Shown in pieces: positions 8,341-15,611 of a stretch of 38,948 bases of DNA. Numbering within the stretch: position 1 is the first letter of the stretch; every line of letters starts with the position of its first letter. The notes below the pieces were generated by a model that saw nothing but the letters and a program-made list of their open reading frames with translations, was not told the origin of the DNA and did not search any database. The stretch comes from Sulfuricella sp035530375 (GTDB lineage: Bacteria; Pseudomonadota; Gammaproteobacteria; Burkholderiales; Sulfuricellaceae). The translations under genes were made by a program, and so were the position numbers. The stretch covers positions 1 through 38,948 of the forward strand of contig DATKUY010000002.1 of NCBI GenBank assembly GCA_035530375.1, given 5' to 3'.

Positions 8341-8466
8341 ATGGAAATTGAAGAAATCGTTTTTGAATCCCTTGAAGGTTGCAACGAAGCGTTTGAAAAA
8401 ATGACCACGATGACCTGCTGCGGTACGCAGGGAGGCAGTATATGTGGTTGTGGTCCGGAGTTGTAA
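8341..8466 (+). CDS. Candidate RiPP precursor: 41-residue Cys/Gly-rich peptide
   Basis: Small gene below usual length thresholds. The ribosome binding site is AAAGGA, ending eight bases before the ATG. Residues 1-20 are an acidic, amphipathic leader-like stretch (MEIEEIVFESLEGC..., with many Glu). Residues 24-41 read MTCCGTQGGSICGCGPEL, a Cys/Gly-rich core with Cys at 26, 27, 35 and 37; a further Cys is at 14. There is no signal peptide and no Trp. It lies 75 bases before the first of three radical SAM/SPASM genes and an ABC exporter, the standard position of a RiPP precursor. Cys-donor thioether cross-links (sactipeptide/ranthipeptide chemistry) are the natural guess for SPASM enzymes, and Glu12, Glu16, Glu19 or backbone alpha-carbons could be acceptors. 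I do not recognise the family. A short GAAGAAA/TTTCTTC hairpin (8502-8527) lies in the following gap and could uncouple expression levels. Confidence 0.75.
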   Translation: MEIEEIVFESLEGCNEAFEKMTTMTCCGTQGGSICGCGPEL

Positions 8467-8541
8467 GAGCTTTATGTTCCAATAACAAAGCGATGTAGAC
8501 CGAAGAAATGGACGGGCAACTTTCTTCACAAAGGGTGCAAC

Positions 8542-9975
8542 ATGATTGATACAAGGGATTTTCACGTCTTTACCAAGGGCGATCAGGCATATCTGTTTCT
8601 GACACAACCCGTCGCGGTGTTCAAAATTGACGAGGATACGCACATGGTACTGAGGCGGGTGGAACGGGGCGAACCTCTTTCGGAGGAGTTCGAGGAACGA
8701 CGCTGGGAGGAGGCGCGTACCTTCATGGAAAGCTACTGCCGCAAGGCGCCTGCCGCCAAGACGTTGCGAACGCCGGCAGAAATCAAGGAAAAGGTCGCCG
8801 GGCTCTACCTCTTTCTGTCCCAAGAGTGCAACCTGAAGTGCGCCTACTGCTACGGCGGGGAGGGCGAATACGGTCGCCGCGGCAGGATGGACGAGGCGAC
8901 CTTGAACCGCACCTTCGACACGTTTTTCGGCGGCGGCGAGGGCAAGCACTTCATCACCTTCTTCGGCGGTGAACCGCTGATGAACTTCCGCACGATGAAG
9001 CAAACCGCCGAGCTCTCCGAGCGCTTCCGCGAAGAGGGCAAGGCCGACGTCTCCCTCGGCATCGTTACCAACGGCACCTTTTACAGCGAGGAGATCGTGC
9101 AGTTTTTCCGCGACCACATAAATGACGTCACCTTCAGCCTGGATGGTCCTGCGGACCTCAACGACTGCCAGCGTATGAGCAAGTGCGGCGACAGCGTCTA
9201 TGCCTCGGCGACCGAGAACATCCGCAAGTTCACGGAGGACGGATGCTTCAACTGGGCGTTCCGCACCATCGTCACCCGCGCCGGCTTCGACCGGGTGGCC
9301 GAAATCTACGACCACCTGGAATCCTTCAAGCCGGGCGGCATCGGCGTAGTGAACGCGGACGTGCCCGAGGACAGCCCGCTCTATCTCGACGACTACCAGT
9401 ACCGGCGCTTCATCGAGCAGATCGTCGAGGTCAACCGCAAGGGGCTGCGCAGCTTCATCGAAGGCGATCAGCCGGTGGCCTTCGAGTATCCATTCTACAT
9501 CCTGTTCTATTTCATTTCCCGCAGCCATGCCCTCTACCACTGCAATGCGGGCACCAACCTCCTGGCGGTGACCGCCGAGGGGGACGTCTACCCTTGCCAC
9601 CGCTTCGTCGGCACCGAGGAATTCAAGATGGGCAACGTTGCCGACCCCGCCCTGCGGGAGAACGAGCGCTACCGGGCAATCCGGCAGCGCTTCGTCGATG
9701 CCACCGTGGACAACCGGGAAGGCTGCCGCGACTGCTGGGCGCGCTACCTCTGCGGTGGTTCCTGCGCCAAGTATTCCCATGCCCAGTATGGCGACATCGA
9801 CCCGCCGGTGGAACGTCATTGCCTCTACATCAAGACCGTGATCGAGGAAATCCTGCCCGACATCGTCGCCTTGGTACAGTCGCCGGACAGCCGGGAAGCA
9901 CTCATGGACCGGCTGGGCACCGCCGTGTCCCGCCGATATGGCAGCAAGGGGGTGGAAGCAGCCCGTGTTTCGTGA
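8542..9975 (+). CDS. Radical SAM/SPASM peptide maturase 1
   Basis: A 477-residue enzyme predicted to modify the Cys-rich peptide. Residues about 5-50 form an N-terminal region (RDFHVFTKGDQAYLFL..., VFKIDEDTHMVL) resembling the strand-rich substrate-binding start of SPASM peptide maturases. The radical SAM [4Fe-4S] motif is C96-C100-C103 (SQECNLKCAYCY), followed by the SAM-binding FFGGEPLMNF and later VTNGTF and VTFSLDGP. The C-terminal SPASM domain has all seven expected cysteines: CNAGTNLLAVTAEGDVYPC, then CRDCWARYLCGGSC, then a final HC, enough for two auxiliary Fe-S clusters. SPASM enzymes of this kind form thioether (Cys-carbon) bonds in peptides, as in QhpD, AlbA and CteB. The ATG at 8542 has AAGGG six to seven bases upstream. 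Its 3' end overlaps the next gene. Confidence 0.9.
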   Translation: MIDTRDFHVFTKGDQAYLFLTQPVAVFKIDEDTHMVLRRVERGEPLSEEFEERRWEEARTFMESYCRKAPAAKTLRTPAEIKEKVAGLYLFLSQECNLKCAYCYGGEGEYGRRGRMDEATLNRTFDTFFGGGEGKHFITFFGGEPLMNFRTMKQTAELSERFREEGKADVSLGIVTNGTFYSEEIVQFFRDHINDVTFSLDGPADLNDCQRMSKCGDSVYASATENIRKFTEDGCFNWAFRTIVTRAGFDRVAEIYDHLESFKPGGIGVVNADVPEDSPLYLDDYQYRRFIEQIVEVNRKGLRSFIEGDQPVAFEYPFYILFYFISRSHALYHCNAGTNLLAVTAEGDVYPCHRFVGTEEFKMGNVADPALRENERYRAIRQRFVDATVDNREGCRDCWARYLCGGSCAKYSHAQYGDIDPPVERHCLYIKTVIEEILPDIVALVQSPDSREALMDRLGTAVSRRYGSKGVEAARVS

Positions 9976-11323
9976 TTTCCACTTGATCGAGGGGAACGGA
10001 ACGGCGGTCCTGTTCTTCCCATCGAGCTACCGGTTGTTCAGGCTGCCCGCCGCACAGGCGAAGGGGGTGCGCGCCTATCTGCAAGGCAACGGCCCCCTGC
10101 CGCCGGAGGTGGAGCCCACCGTCCAGGAAGAAGCGGCACACGCCGCCGCCACGCCCGCGATCCGCAAGATCTGGGGCGAAACCGACAGCCTCTGCCTCTA
10201 TGTCGCCCACGACTGCAATCTCGACTGCGCCTACTGCTACAACGACCGCGGGCGCGTTGCCAACCCCCGCATGATGATGGCGCCGGAGGTGGCCGAGGCC
10301 GCCTTCCGCCGCTTCTTCATCGAACCGGGCCGGCAATACGCCGTCGCCTTCTACGGCGGCGAACCCCTGCTCAATTTCCGCACCGTCAGGAAGGCGGTGG
10401 AGATCGGACGCCAACTGGAGGTGGAGCGGGGGGTGGAGATTTCCTTCAGCATCACCACCAACGGCACCGTGCTCAACCGGGAGATTCTCGCCTTCCTGGA
10501 CGAACATTTCTCTTCAGTCACGGTGAGCCTGGACGGGCCGAAAGAGATCAACGACCTGTACCGGCGCCGCGCCAGCGGTGGCTCCTATGACCGGATCGCC
10601 GGGAACCTCGGGCGGCTAAAAGCCCAATGCAAGGCCAAGCTGACAATCAAGGGCACCCTCGCCGGCGCCGCTGTCCCACTCTACACCAAATCCCTCGAAC
10701 ACCTGCGAGGGCTGGGCACGGACGGCGCCATCCTGACTCCGGCCGGTACGCCCCCGGACAACCCTGCCGCCATCGGCTCCGAGCAGTTCGAAAACTTCGT
10801 GTGCCAGCACGAGGCGCTGACCGAGGCCGCCGTGGACCGCGCGCTGGAAGAAGGCGGCACCGAGGAAGCGGTCAACGTCGTCGCCAACCTGCTCACCCGC
10901 CGCAAGCTCCGCCGTCACTGCAACGCCGGCCGTGACCTGGCCGTCACCGCCGACGGTTCCCTCTACGCCTGCCACGGCTTGGCGGGAATTCCCGAGTTCT
11001 ACATGGGCAAGGTGACCGAAACCGACAGCGAGGACTACCGCCAAGTGTGGTCGACGTTCGCCGACCTGGAAGTGGACAGCATCGGCGAATGCGCCGCATG
11101 CTGGGCACGGTATTTCTGCGGCGGTTCCTGCTACGCCCACGCCTACTTCGCCACCGGCGGCGTGTCCCGGCCCGACCCGCGCCATTGCCTGCTGACCAAA
11201 CGCTGCGCCGAGGCCGCAATCAGGCGCTTTCTCGCGGCGGTGGGGCAGGCGGAAAAACGGGAGCGCCTGTACGCCAACATCCGGAAGTTCATCGGCGCCG
11301 CCGGAGACGTCGCCCATGCTTAG
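9965..11323 (+). CDS. Radical SAM/SPASM peptide maturase 2
   Basis: Paralogue of the preceding enzyme, 452 residues from a GTG at 9965. I prefer this start because it lies behind AAGGGGGTGG and gives an N-terminus (FRDFHLIEGNGTAVLFF) that aligns with RDFHVF of maturase 1; an in-frame ATG at 9938 adds nine residues with no ribosome binding site. The radical SAM motif is C84-C88-C91 (AHDCNLDCAYCY), with FYGGEPLLNF, TTNGTV and VTVSLDGP. The SPASM cysteines are complete: HCNAGRDLAVTADGSLYAC, CAACWARYFCGGSC and the terminal HC. It overlaps the upstream gene by 11 bases and the downstream one by 8, so the three enzymes are translated as one unit. It shares the N-terminal domain with maturase 1, implying a local duplication and recognition of the same leader. 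Confidence 0.88.
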   Translation: MFRDFHLIEGNGTAVLFFPSSYRLFRLPAAQAKGVRAYLQGNGPLPPEVEPTVQEEAAHAAATPAIRKIWGETDSLCLYVAHDCNLDCAYCYNDRGRVANPRMMMAPEVAEAAFRRFFIEPGRQYAVAFYGGEPLLNFRTVRKAVEIGRQLEVERGVEISFSITTNGTVLNREILAFLDEHFSSVTVSLDGPKEINDLYRRRASGGSYDRIAGNLGRLKAQCKAKLTIKGTLAGAAVPLYTKSLEHLRGLGTDGAILTPAGTPPDNPAAIGSEQFENFVCQHEALTEAAVDRALEEGGTEEAVNVVANLLTRRKLRRHCNAGRDLAVTADGSLYACHGLAGIPEFYMGKVTETDSEDYRQVWSTFADLEVDSIGECAACWARYFCGGSCYAHAYFATGGVSRPDPRHCLLTKRCAEAAIRRFLAAVGQAEKRERLYANIRKFIGAAGDVAHA

Positions 11324-12440
11324 GAACCTCTACCTGGTGATCTCCCAGGACTGCAACCTCGCCTGCGGCTATTGCTATGCCCAAGGCGGGGATTTCGGCC
11401 GAGGCGCCTCCCTGATGAAGCCGGAGATCATGCGTGCCGCCTTCGACCGGCTACTGCCGCTGGCGGGGGGAACCTTGGCGGTTTCCTTCTTCGGCGGCGA
11501 GCCGCTGCTGAACTTCGAGCTGATGAAGGAGGCCGTGGCCTACGGGCAGCGGCTCGCGGCGCAACGGGACGTGCGCTTCGTCTATTGCCTCACCACCAAC
11601 GGCACCCTGCTGGACGACGAGCGGCTGGCGTTCCTCAAGGCGCACGTACGCCACATCGCAGTCAGCCTCGACGGGGATGCCGCCGTCACCAACGCGGGCC
11701 GGCGCTTCAAGGACGGCGCCGGCGACGTCCACAGCACGGTGCTGGCGAATATCCGGCGCCTGCGCGAGGCGGGCATTCCCTTCGCCCTGCGGGGAACGGT
11801 ATTGGAACGGCATGCCGCCGGCCTGGAAGACGCGGCCCGCTATCTCGATGGCCTCGGTGCTGAGTCCCTGCGCATCGCCCCCGCAGCGCTGGCGGCGGAG
11901 TGGCGGGGCGAAAGCCTGCGTGCCTGGACGGCGGGCTATGGCCGTCTCAACCGCGCCGCGCTGGAAAGCATCCTGACCGGAGAAAAACCGGTGGTGGCCA
12001 ATGAGCTTTGCAAGGTCGCCACCCACCGGCTGCTGGGCAAACGGTACCTCTATCCCTGCGCCGTCGGCGAGGGCATCCTGGCGGTGGCGGCGGACGGGGG
12101 CGTGTATCCCTGCGACCATTTCGTCGGTGCGGATGCCTTCCGCATGGGCAGCGTCCACGACCCCGATTTTCCCGGCCCGGTTTTCCGCGAGGTTGCCGCG
12201 CGGCTGAAGGGCAACTCGGTGGAACAGCGCCCGAGATGCGCCGGCTGCGACGTTCGCTACGACTGCGGCGGCGAATGCCCGGCCCAGTCGCTGCTGCGCC
12301 GGGGCGACATCGCCGAGCCCTCCGCCAGCCACTGCGCCTTCACCAAGAAAATCGCCAGGGAGACGACTGCCATGCTCGACTGCGCCGCCACCGACGAGGC
12401 CGGGAAGTCGCGTCTCAGGGCTTTCCTGGGGGGTGGCTAG
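11316..12440 (+). CDS. Radical SAM/SPASM peptide maturase 3 (no N-terminal recognition domain)
   Basis: A 374-residue radical SAM enzyme whose core begins almost at residue 1 (MLRNLYLVISQDCNLACGYC, Cys at 13, 17 and 20). It therefore lacks the roughly 80-residue N-terminal region of its two neighbours. It has SFFGGEPLLNFELM, TTNGTLL and AVSLDGD. The SPASM cysteines are complete: CAVGEGILAVAADGGVYPC, CAGCDVRYDCGGEC and a final HC. It could act with help from a sister enzyme's leader-binding domain, or on a peptide that is already modified. The ATG overlaps the end of maturase 2 by 8 bases; the stop TAG is two bases before the ATPase start. Confidence 0.88.
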   Translation: MLRNLYLVISQDCNLACGYCYAQGGDFGRGASLMKPEIMRAAFDRLLPLAGGTLAVSFFGGEPLLNFELMKEAVAYGQRLAAQRDVRFVYCLTTNGTLLDDERLAFLKAHVRHIAVSLDGDAAVTNAGRRFKDGAGDVHSTVLANIRRLREAGIPFALRGTVLERHAAGLEDAARYLDGLGAESLRIAPAALAAEWRGESLRAWTAGYGRLNRAALESILTGEKPVVANELCKVATHRLLGKRYLYPCAVGEGILAVAADGGVYPCDHFVGADAFRMGSVHDPDFPGPVFREVAARLKGNSVEQRPRCAGCDVRYDCGGECPAQSLLRRGDIAEPSASHCAFTKKIARETTAMLDCAATDEAGKSRLRAFLGGG

Positions 12441-12442
12441 CC

Positions 12443-13189
12443 GTGGCGGCAGTGGTCGTCGACCAAGCAACGGTGATCTATCCATCCGGCGTGAAGGCGG
12501 TGGAAGGGCTGTCGATGCGCGTCCGACACGGCGAAATTTACGGCCTGCTCGGTCTCAACGGAGCGGGCAAGACCTCGGTCATCAAGATGCTGGCGACACT
12601 GCTGCGCCCCACCGCCGGCCGGATCCACATTCTCGGCCTGGACACCATGGCGCGTCCGGCTGAGATCAAACGGCGCATCGGCGTGGTGCCCCAGGAAAAC
12701 AATCTCGATACTTGCCTCAACGTGCGGCAGAACCTGGTCTTCCATTGCCGCTTTGCCGGCCTGGCGAAAAAGGACTATGCCCCGCGGGTGGAGGAATGGC
12801 TCGCGCTGCTCGGGCTGGAAGGGAAGGCGACCGAGTCGGTGCTGCGCCTGTCCGGCGGCACCAAGCGCAAGGCAATGCTGGCCAAGGCGTTTCTCACCGA
12901 GCCCGAACTGTTGATTCTCGACGAGCCCACTGCCGGCCTCGATCCCGATGTCCGCGCCCTGCTCTGGGACAAGGCCGGGGAATTCCGTAGCCGGGGCGGC
13001 ACCGTATTCCTCTCCACCCACTACCTCGAAGAGGCGGAGCGGCTGTGCGACCGGGTCGGCATCCTCCACGGCGGTCGGCTGGTAGCGGAGGGAACCGTGG
13101 CAGACCTGGCGCACGGAGCCGGGTGCGCAGCCTCGGAGCTGGGTGGGGTGGCGGCGGCATTCCGGCGCGCGGTGGGAGGATGTTCGTGA
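12443..13189 (+). CDS. ABC exporter ATP-binding subunit (DrrA/CcmA-like)
   Basis: A 248-residue cytosolic ATPase of the ABC-2 exporter type. It has Walker A GLNGAGKT at about residues 37-44, Q-loop VVPQENNLD, signature LSGGTKRKAML, Walker B LLILDEPTAGLDPD and the switch histidine in STHYLEEAE. I start it at the GTG at 12443, two bases after the maturase 3 stop. The frame is open far upstream (to about 12008), but that part overlaps maturase 3 and does not look like protein. Together with the next gene it should form the exporter for the modified peptide. Neither subunit has a C39 peptidase domain, so leader removal, if any, needs another protease. Confidence 0.88.
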   Translation: MAAVVVDQATVIYPSGVKAVEGLSMRVRHGEIYGLLGLNGAGKTSVIKMLATLLRPTAGRIHILGLDTMARPAEIKRRIGVVPQENNLDTCLNVRQNLVFHCRFAGLAKKDYAPRVEEWLALLGLEGKATESVLRLSGGTKRKAMLAKAFLTEPELLILDEPTAGLDPDVRALLWDKAGEFRSRGGTVFLSTHYLEEAERLCDRVGILHGGRLVAEGTVADLAHGAGCAASELGGVAAAFRRAVGGCS

Positions 13190-13944
13190 AATTCCTGCTC
13201 GCGTTACTGCACCGGAATGCCGCCGCCAATCTTGCGGCTTTCAAGCTTACCGCAGTACGGATGCTAGTCCAGCCGGCGGTTTACCTGTTCGTGTTCGGCT
13301 ATGTGGTGGGCGGGATGCTTCCCGCCCAAGGCAGCGGCTATGCCGGGATCATGGCGCCGGGTATCGTCGCCATCTCCGTGGTCACCGGCCCATTCGTCAC
13401 CGTCGGCGGCAGCGTGATCTCTGGCTACTACTTCCGCACCATGGAAGAATGGCTGCTCGCACCGGTTTCGCTGCGCACGATCCTGGCGGCGCTGGTGTTC
13501 GGCGGCATCTGCTACGGCCTCGCCGGCGGGGCTGTGGTGGCGGCACTGGTGTGGGCAATCTTCGGCCTCGCACCACAGAACGTCGGCTACATGGTTCTGA
13601 CGGTCTTGGCCGGTGCGCTGCTGTTTTCCCTCTTTACCCTGGTGGTGCTGCTGGTCCCGGAAACGCCCGACAAAGGGCAGGAGGTGTTTTCCTTCCTGAT
13701 GATGCCCATGACCTTCTTCGGCTGCACCTTCTATTCCTACGACATGCTGGGGACGCCTTTCAACTACCTGGCGCTGCTGTTGCCCACCACTTACATCGCC
13801 GAGGGGCTGCGGGCGGCCTACCATCCGGATTCTCCCCACATGGAAGCGGGGTTGGTGCTGGCCGGGCTCTCGCTGGCGGCGGCGGTGTTGGTTCCCCTGG
13901 CCGACTGGGCGTTCAGGAGGCGGTTCAGGGACTTTACATGGTGA
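13186..13944 (+). CDS. ABC-2 type exporter permease (DrrB/NodJ-like)
   Basis: A 252-residue inner-membrane protein with six hydrophobic segments: about 20-40, 50-72 (MAPGIVAISVVTGPFVTVGG), 90-115, 125-150, 165-185 and 220-238. It carries the ABC-2 family signature between them (YFRTMEEWLLAPVSLRTILA, and FGCTFYSYDML near the family's F-P-L region). I prefer the GTG at 13186, which makes a 4-base GTGA overlap with the ATPase stop and leaves GGAGG six bases upstream. The ATG at 13180 would place the ribosome binding site directly against the start codon. It pairs with the upstream ATPase as a two-gene exporter ending the peptide cluster. Confidence 0.86.
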   Translation: MKFLLALLHRNAAANLAAFKLTAVRMLVQPAVYLFVFGYVVGGMLPAQGSGYAGIMAPGIVAISVVTGPFVTVGGSVISGYYFRTMEEWLLAPVSLRTILAALVFGGICYGLAGGAVVAALVWAIFGLAPQNVGYMVLTVLAGALLFSLFTLVVLLVPETPDKGQEVFSFLMMPMTFFGCTFYSYDMLGTPFNYLALLLPTTYIAEGLRAAYHPDSPHMEAGLVLAGLSLAAAVLVPLADWAFRRRFRDFTW

Positions 13945-13967
13945 AAGCCATCGCGGCTTTCCTCTGA

Positions 13968-14217
13968 TCCTGGGCGCTGCGGCGTTACGTGGGCGCCTCC
14001 TACGCCGACGAGAACAAATACCGTGACGGACGGCAAGAGCTACCGCTGACAGCAGCAGGAACTCTATCATGTGGAGGACCTGTCCCTGACCAGGTGCTTC
14101 CGGGATGTCGATCTGACCCTGGCGGCGGACAACCTGTTCGACAAGAAATATCAGTCCGGATTTTTCTGGCGCGCCGAGGGAAGGATTGTGCGGGCCGAGG
14201 CGGTGTTCAGATTCTGA
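13968..14217 (+). pseudogene. Decayed C-terminal fragment of a second TonB-dependent receptor
   Basis: No intact frame, but the C-terminal end of a TonB-dependent receptor can be read across two frames. 13968-14024 gives SWALRRYVGASYADENKYR. After a frameshift the text continues to a TGA (about 14048), followed by QQQELYHVEDLSLTRCF and then LTLAADNLFDKKYQSGFFW, ending AEAVFRF and a stop at 14217. The barrel signature NLFDKKY and the terminal Phe are diagnostic. About 80 residues remain, lacking plug and start codon. It differs from the C-terminus of the intact receptor at 5925-8258, so it is not a simple copy of it. Confidence 0.75.
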
Positions 14218-14242
14218 AAATACCCTGAGAGGAGGAAGAAAA

Positions 14243-15598
14243 ATGAAGTTGCACGGACTGATATTATTGTTGCTAGCGGGTTTTGCCCCGGTATCGGCGG
14301 AAGCCTGCCGCCCGTTCGGCTCCTATACTTTCGTCGAGGACAAAGCTGGGGGCATCTGGTTCACCGAGGGGGACAACAACGCCGTTTCCCGTTTGGCGCA
14401 GGACGGCACGGTCAAGTCCTTCCGGCTGCCTACCCCCAATGCAGAGCCAATTTCCCTGGCGCTCGACCGGCGGGGCAACGTCTGGTTGGTGGAGAGCGAT
14501 GCCGCCAAGATCGGTCGGCTGGGGCAAGACGGCAAGATCGTCGAATATGCCTCGACAGACGGCCACCCGGTCATGGTGGCGGTGGATTCCAAAGGGGAGG
14601 CCTGGTTCGCCCAGATGGCGGGGAATCACGCGGCCGACCAGGGAGAGGCGCATGCCGGCCATGGACAGCCGTTCATCTCGAAGGTGGGCCGAATCGCGGC
14701 AGGACGGATGACCGACTATCCCCTCGATGAGGGCTGGCCAACCTCCATCGCCATCGACCGCAGCGACCGGGTGTGGGTGTCGATCCTCGTTCCTTCGGCC
14801 GATCCGAAAGAGAAAATCGCCTCTCGCGGCAAACTTGCCCAGCTTGGCCGGGACGGGCGCTGGCGTGTGGTGTTCGAGCGAGAGCGCAGTTGCCCCATGA
14901 ACCTCACCCCCGCACCGGACGGGAGCCTGTGGTTCTCCGACCACTGCCGCGGCACCATCGAGCGGCAACGCGCCAACGGGCCCCGTCAGGTTTTCCGTCC
15001 GCATCCCGATTCCTTCGCCCAGAAAATGTCCCTGGCGCCGGACGGCACCTTGTGGTTCGCCGATTCCGGGCGCAACAAGCTCGGGCGCATCACGTCAAAA
15101 GGGCGCATCGAATACATAGACCGGCCCGACGAAACCGATCCGCCCTTTGCCGTTCTCGCCACCCGGCGCGGCGACCTTGTGTTCTCCGAATTCTACAACT
15201 ACAACATCAACCGGCTGACGAAGAGTGGCGAGTTCGTCGAGCATCTGGTTAACTTGGGCGAGCGACACAACGGCCGGGAGGCTCGTGAGGGCGAGGTGTG
15301 CCTGGTCAAGTTTGCCTCCCGCATCGTCGACAAACAGGAGATGGATCGCCGGCGCGCCGAAGAGGTGCGCCTTGGTCGGCTAAAGCCGGCAACAGATGGA
15401 GCGGAAAGGCTTGCTGAGCAAAAGTGCCTGAGTTGCCACGATGCGCGGCGCCTCCTGCTGTCGCGGCGCAGCGACTGGTCGCCGAGCATCGGGCGCATGC
15501 AGGAATACATGCAGATACGCAATGTGGCGCCCCTGACGGTGGAGGAGAAGCAGACCCTCGTCCGCTACTTCAACACGAACTACAGTTTCGGTCGCTGA
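14243..15598 (+). CDS. Secreted beta-propeller (streptogramin-lyase-like) fused to a mono-haem cytochrome c domain
   Basis: A 451-residue exported protein. The start ATG at 14243 has an excellent GGAGG seven bases upstream, and the signal peptide is about residues 1-20 (MKLHGLILLLLAGFAPVSAEA). Residues about 22-340 are repeated propeller blades with the recurrent W-F-(T/A/S)-(E/D)-x-G-x-N pattern: GIWFTEGDNNAVSRL, NVWLVESDAAKIGRL, SLWFSDHCRGTIER and TLWFADSGRNKLGRI. These resemble virginiamycin B lyase/SMP-30-type propellers. The C-terminus carries one haem-c site, CLSCH at 395-399, followed by ARRLLLSRRSDWSPSIGRM and LVRYFNTNY. That pattern resembles the haem-binding domain of quinohemoprotein amine dehydrogenase. 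Antibiotic lyase activity is unlikely with a fused haem domain; a periplasmic redox or binding partner of the peptide system fits better. It is the last gene of the accessory block. Confidence 0.82.
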   Translation: MKLHGLILLLLAGFAPVSAEACRPFGSYTFVEDKAGGIWFTEGDNNAVSRLAQDGTVKSFRLPTPNAEPISLALDRRGNVWLVESDAAKIGRLGQDGKIVEYASTDGHPVMVAVDSKGEAWFAQMAGNHAADQGEAHAGHGQPFISKVGRIAAGRMTDYPLDEGWPTSIAIDRSDRVWVSILVPSADPKEKIASRGKLAQLGRDGRWRVVFERERSCPMNLTPAPDGSLWFSDHCRGTIERQRANGPRQVFRPHPDSFAQKMSLAPDGTLWFADSGRNKLGRITSKGRIEYIDRPDETDPPFAVLATRRGDLVFSEFYNYNINRLTKSGEFVEHLVNLGERHNGREAREGEVCLVKFASRIVDKQEMDRRRAEEVRLGRLKPATDGAERLAEQKCLSCHDARRLLLSRRSDWSPSIGRMQEYMQIRNVAPLTVEEKQTLVRYFNTNYSFGR

Positions 15599-15611
15599 CG
15601 GTTCAGGCGGG

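Noticed and set aside
8320..9819. A 499-codon open frame on the minus strand opposite the peptide gene and maturase 1
   Set aside because: It is antisense to an enzyme with complete radical SAM and SPASM motifs. Its product is Val/Ala/Glu-rich without recognisable domains, as expected from the complement of a GC-rich gene.
12008..12442. Upstream extension of the exporter ATPase frame
   Set aside because: It overlaps maturase 3 in another frame, is Arg/Gly-rich and lacks ABC features before the GTG at 12443.
14186..14242. Earlier in-frame start for the propeller-cytochrome protein
   Set aside because: It would put 19 non-signal residues before a clear signal peptide, and the ATG at 14243 has a strong GGAGG at the right distance. 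The earlier stretch belongs to the receptor remnant in another frame.
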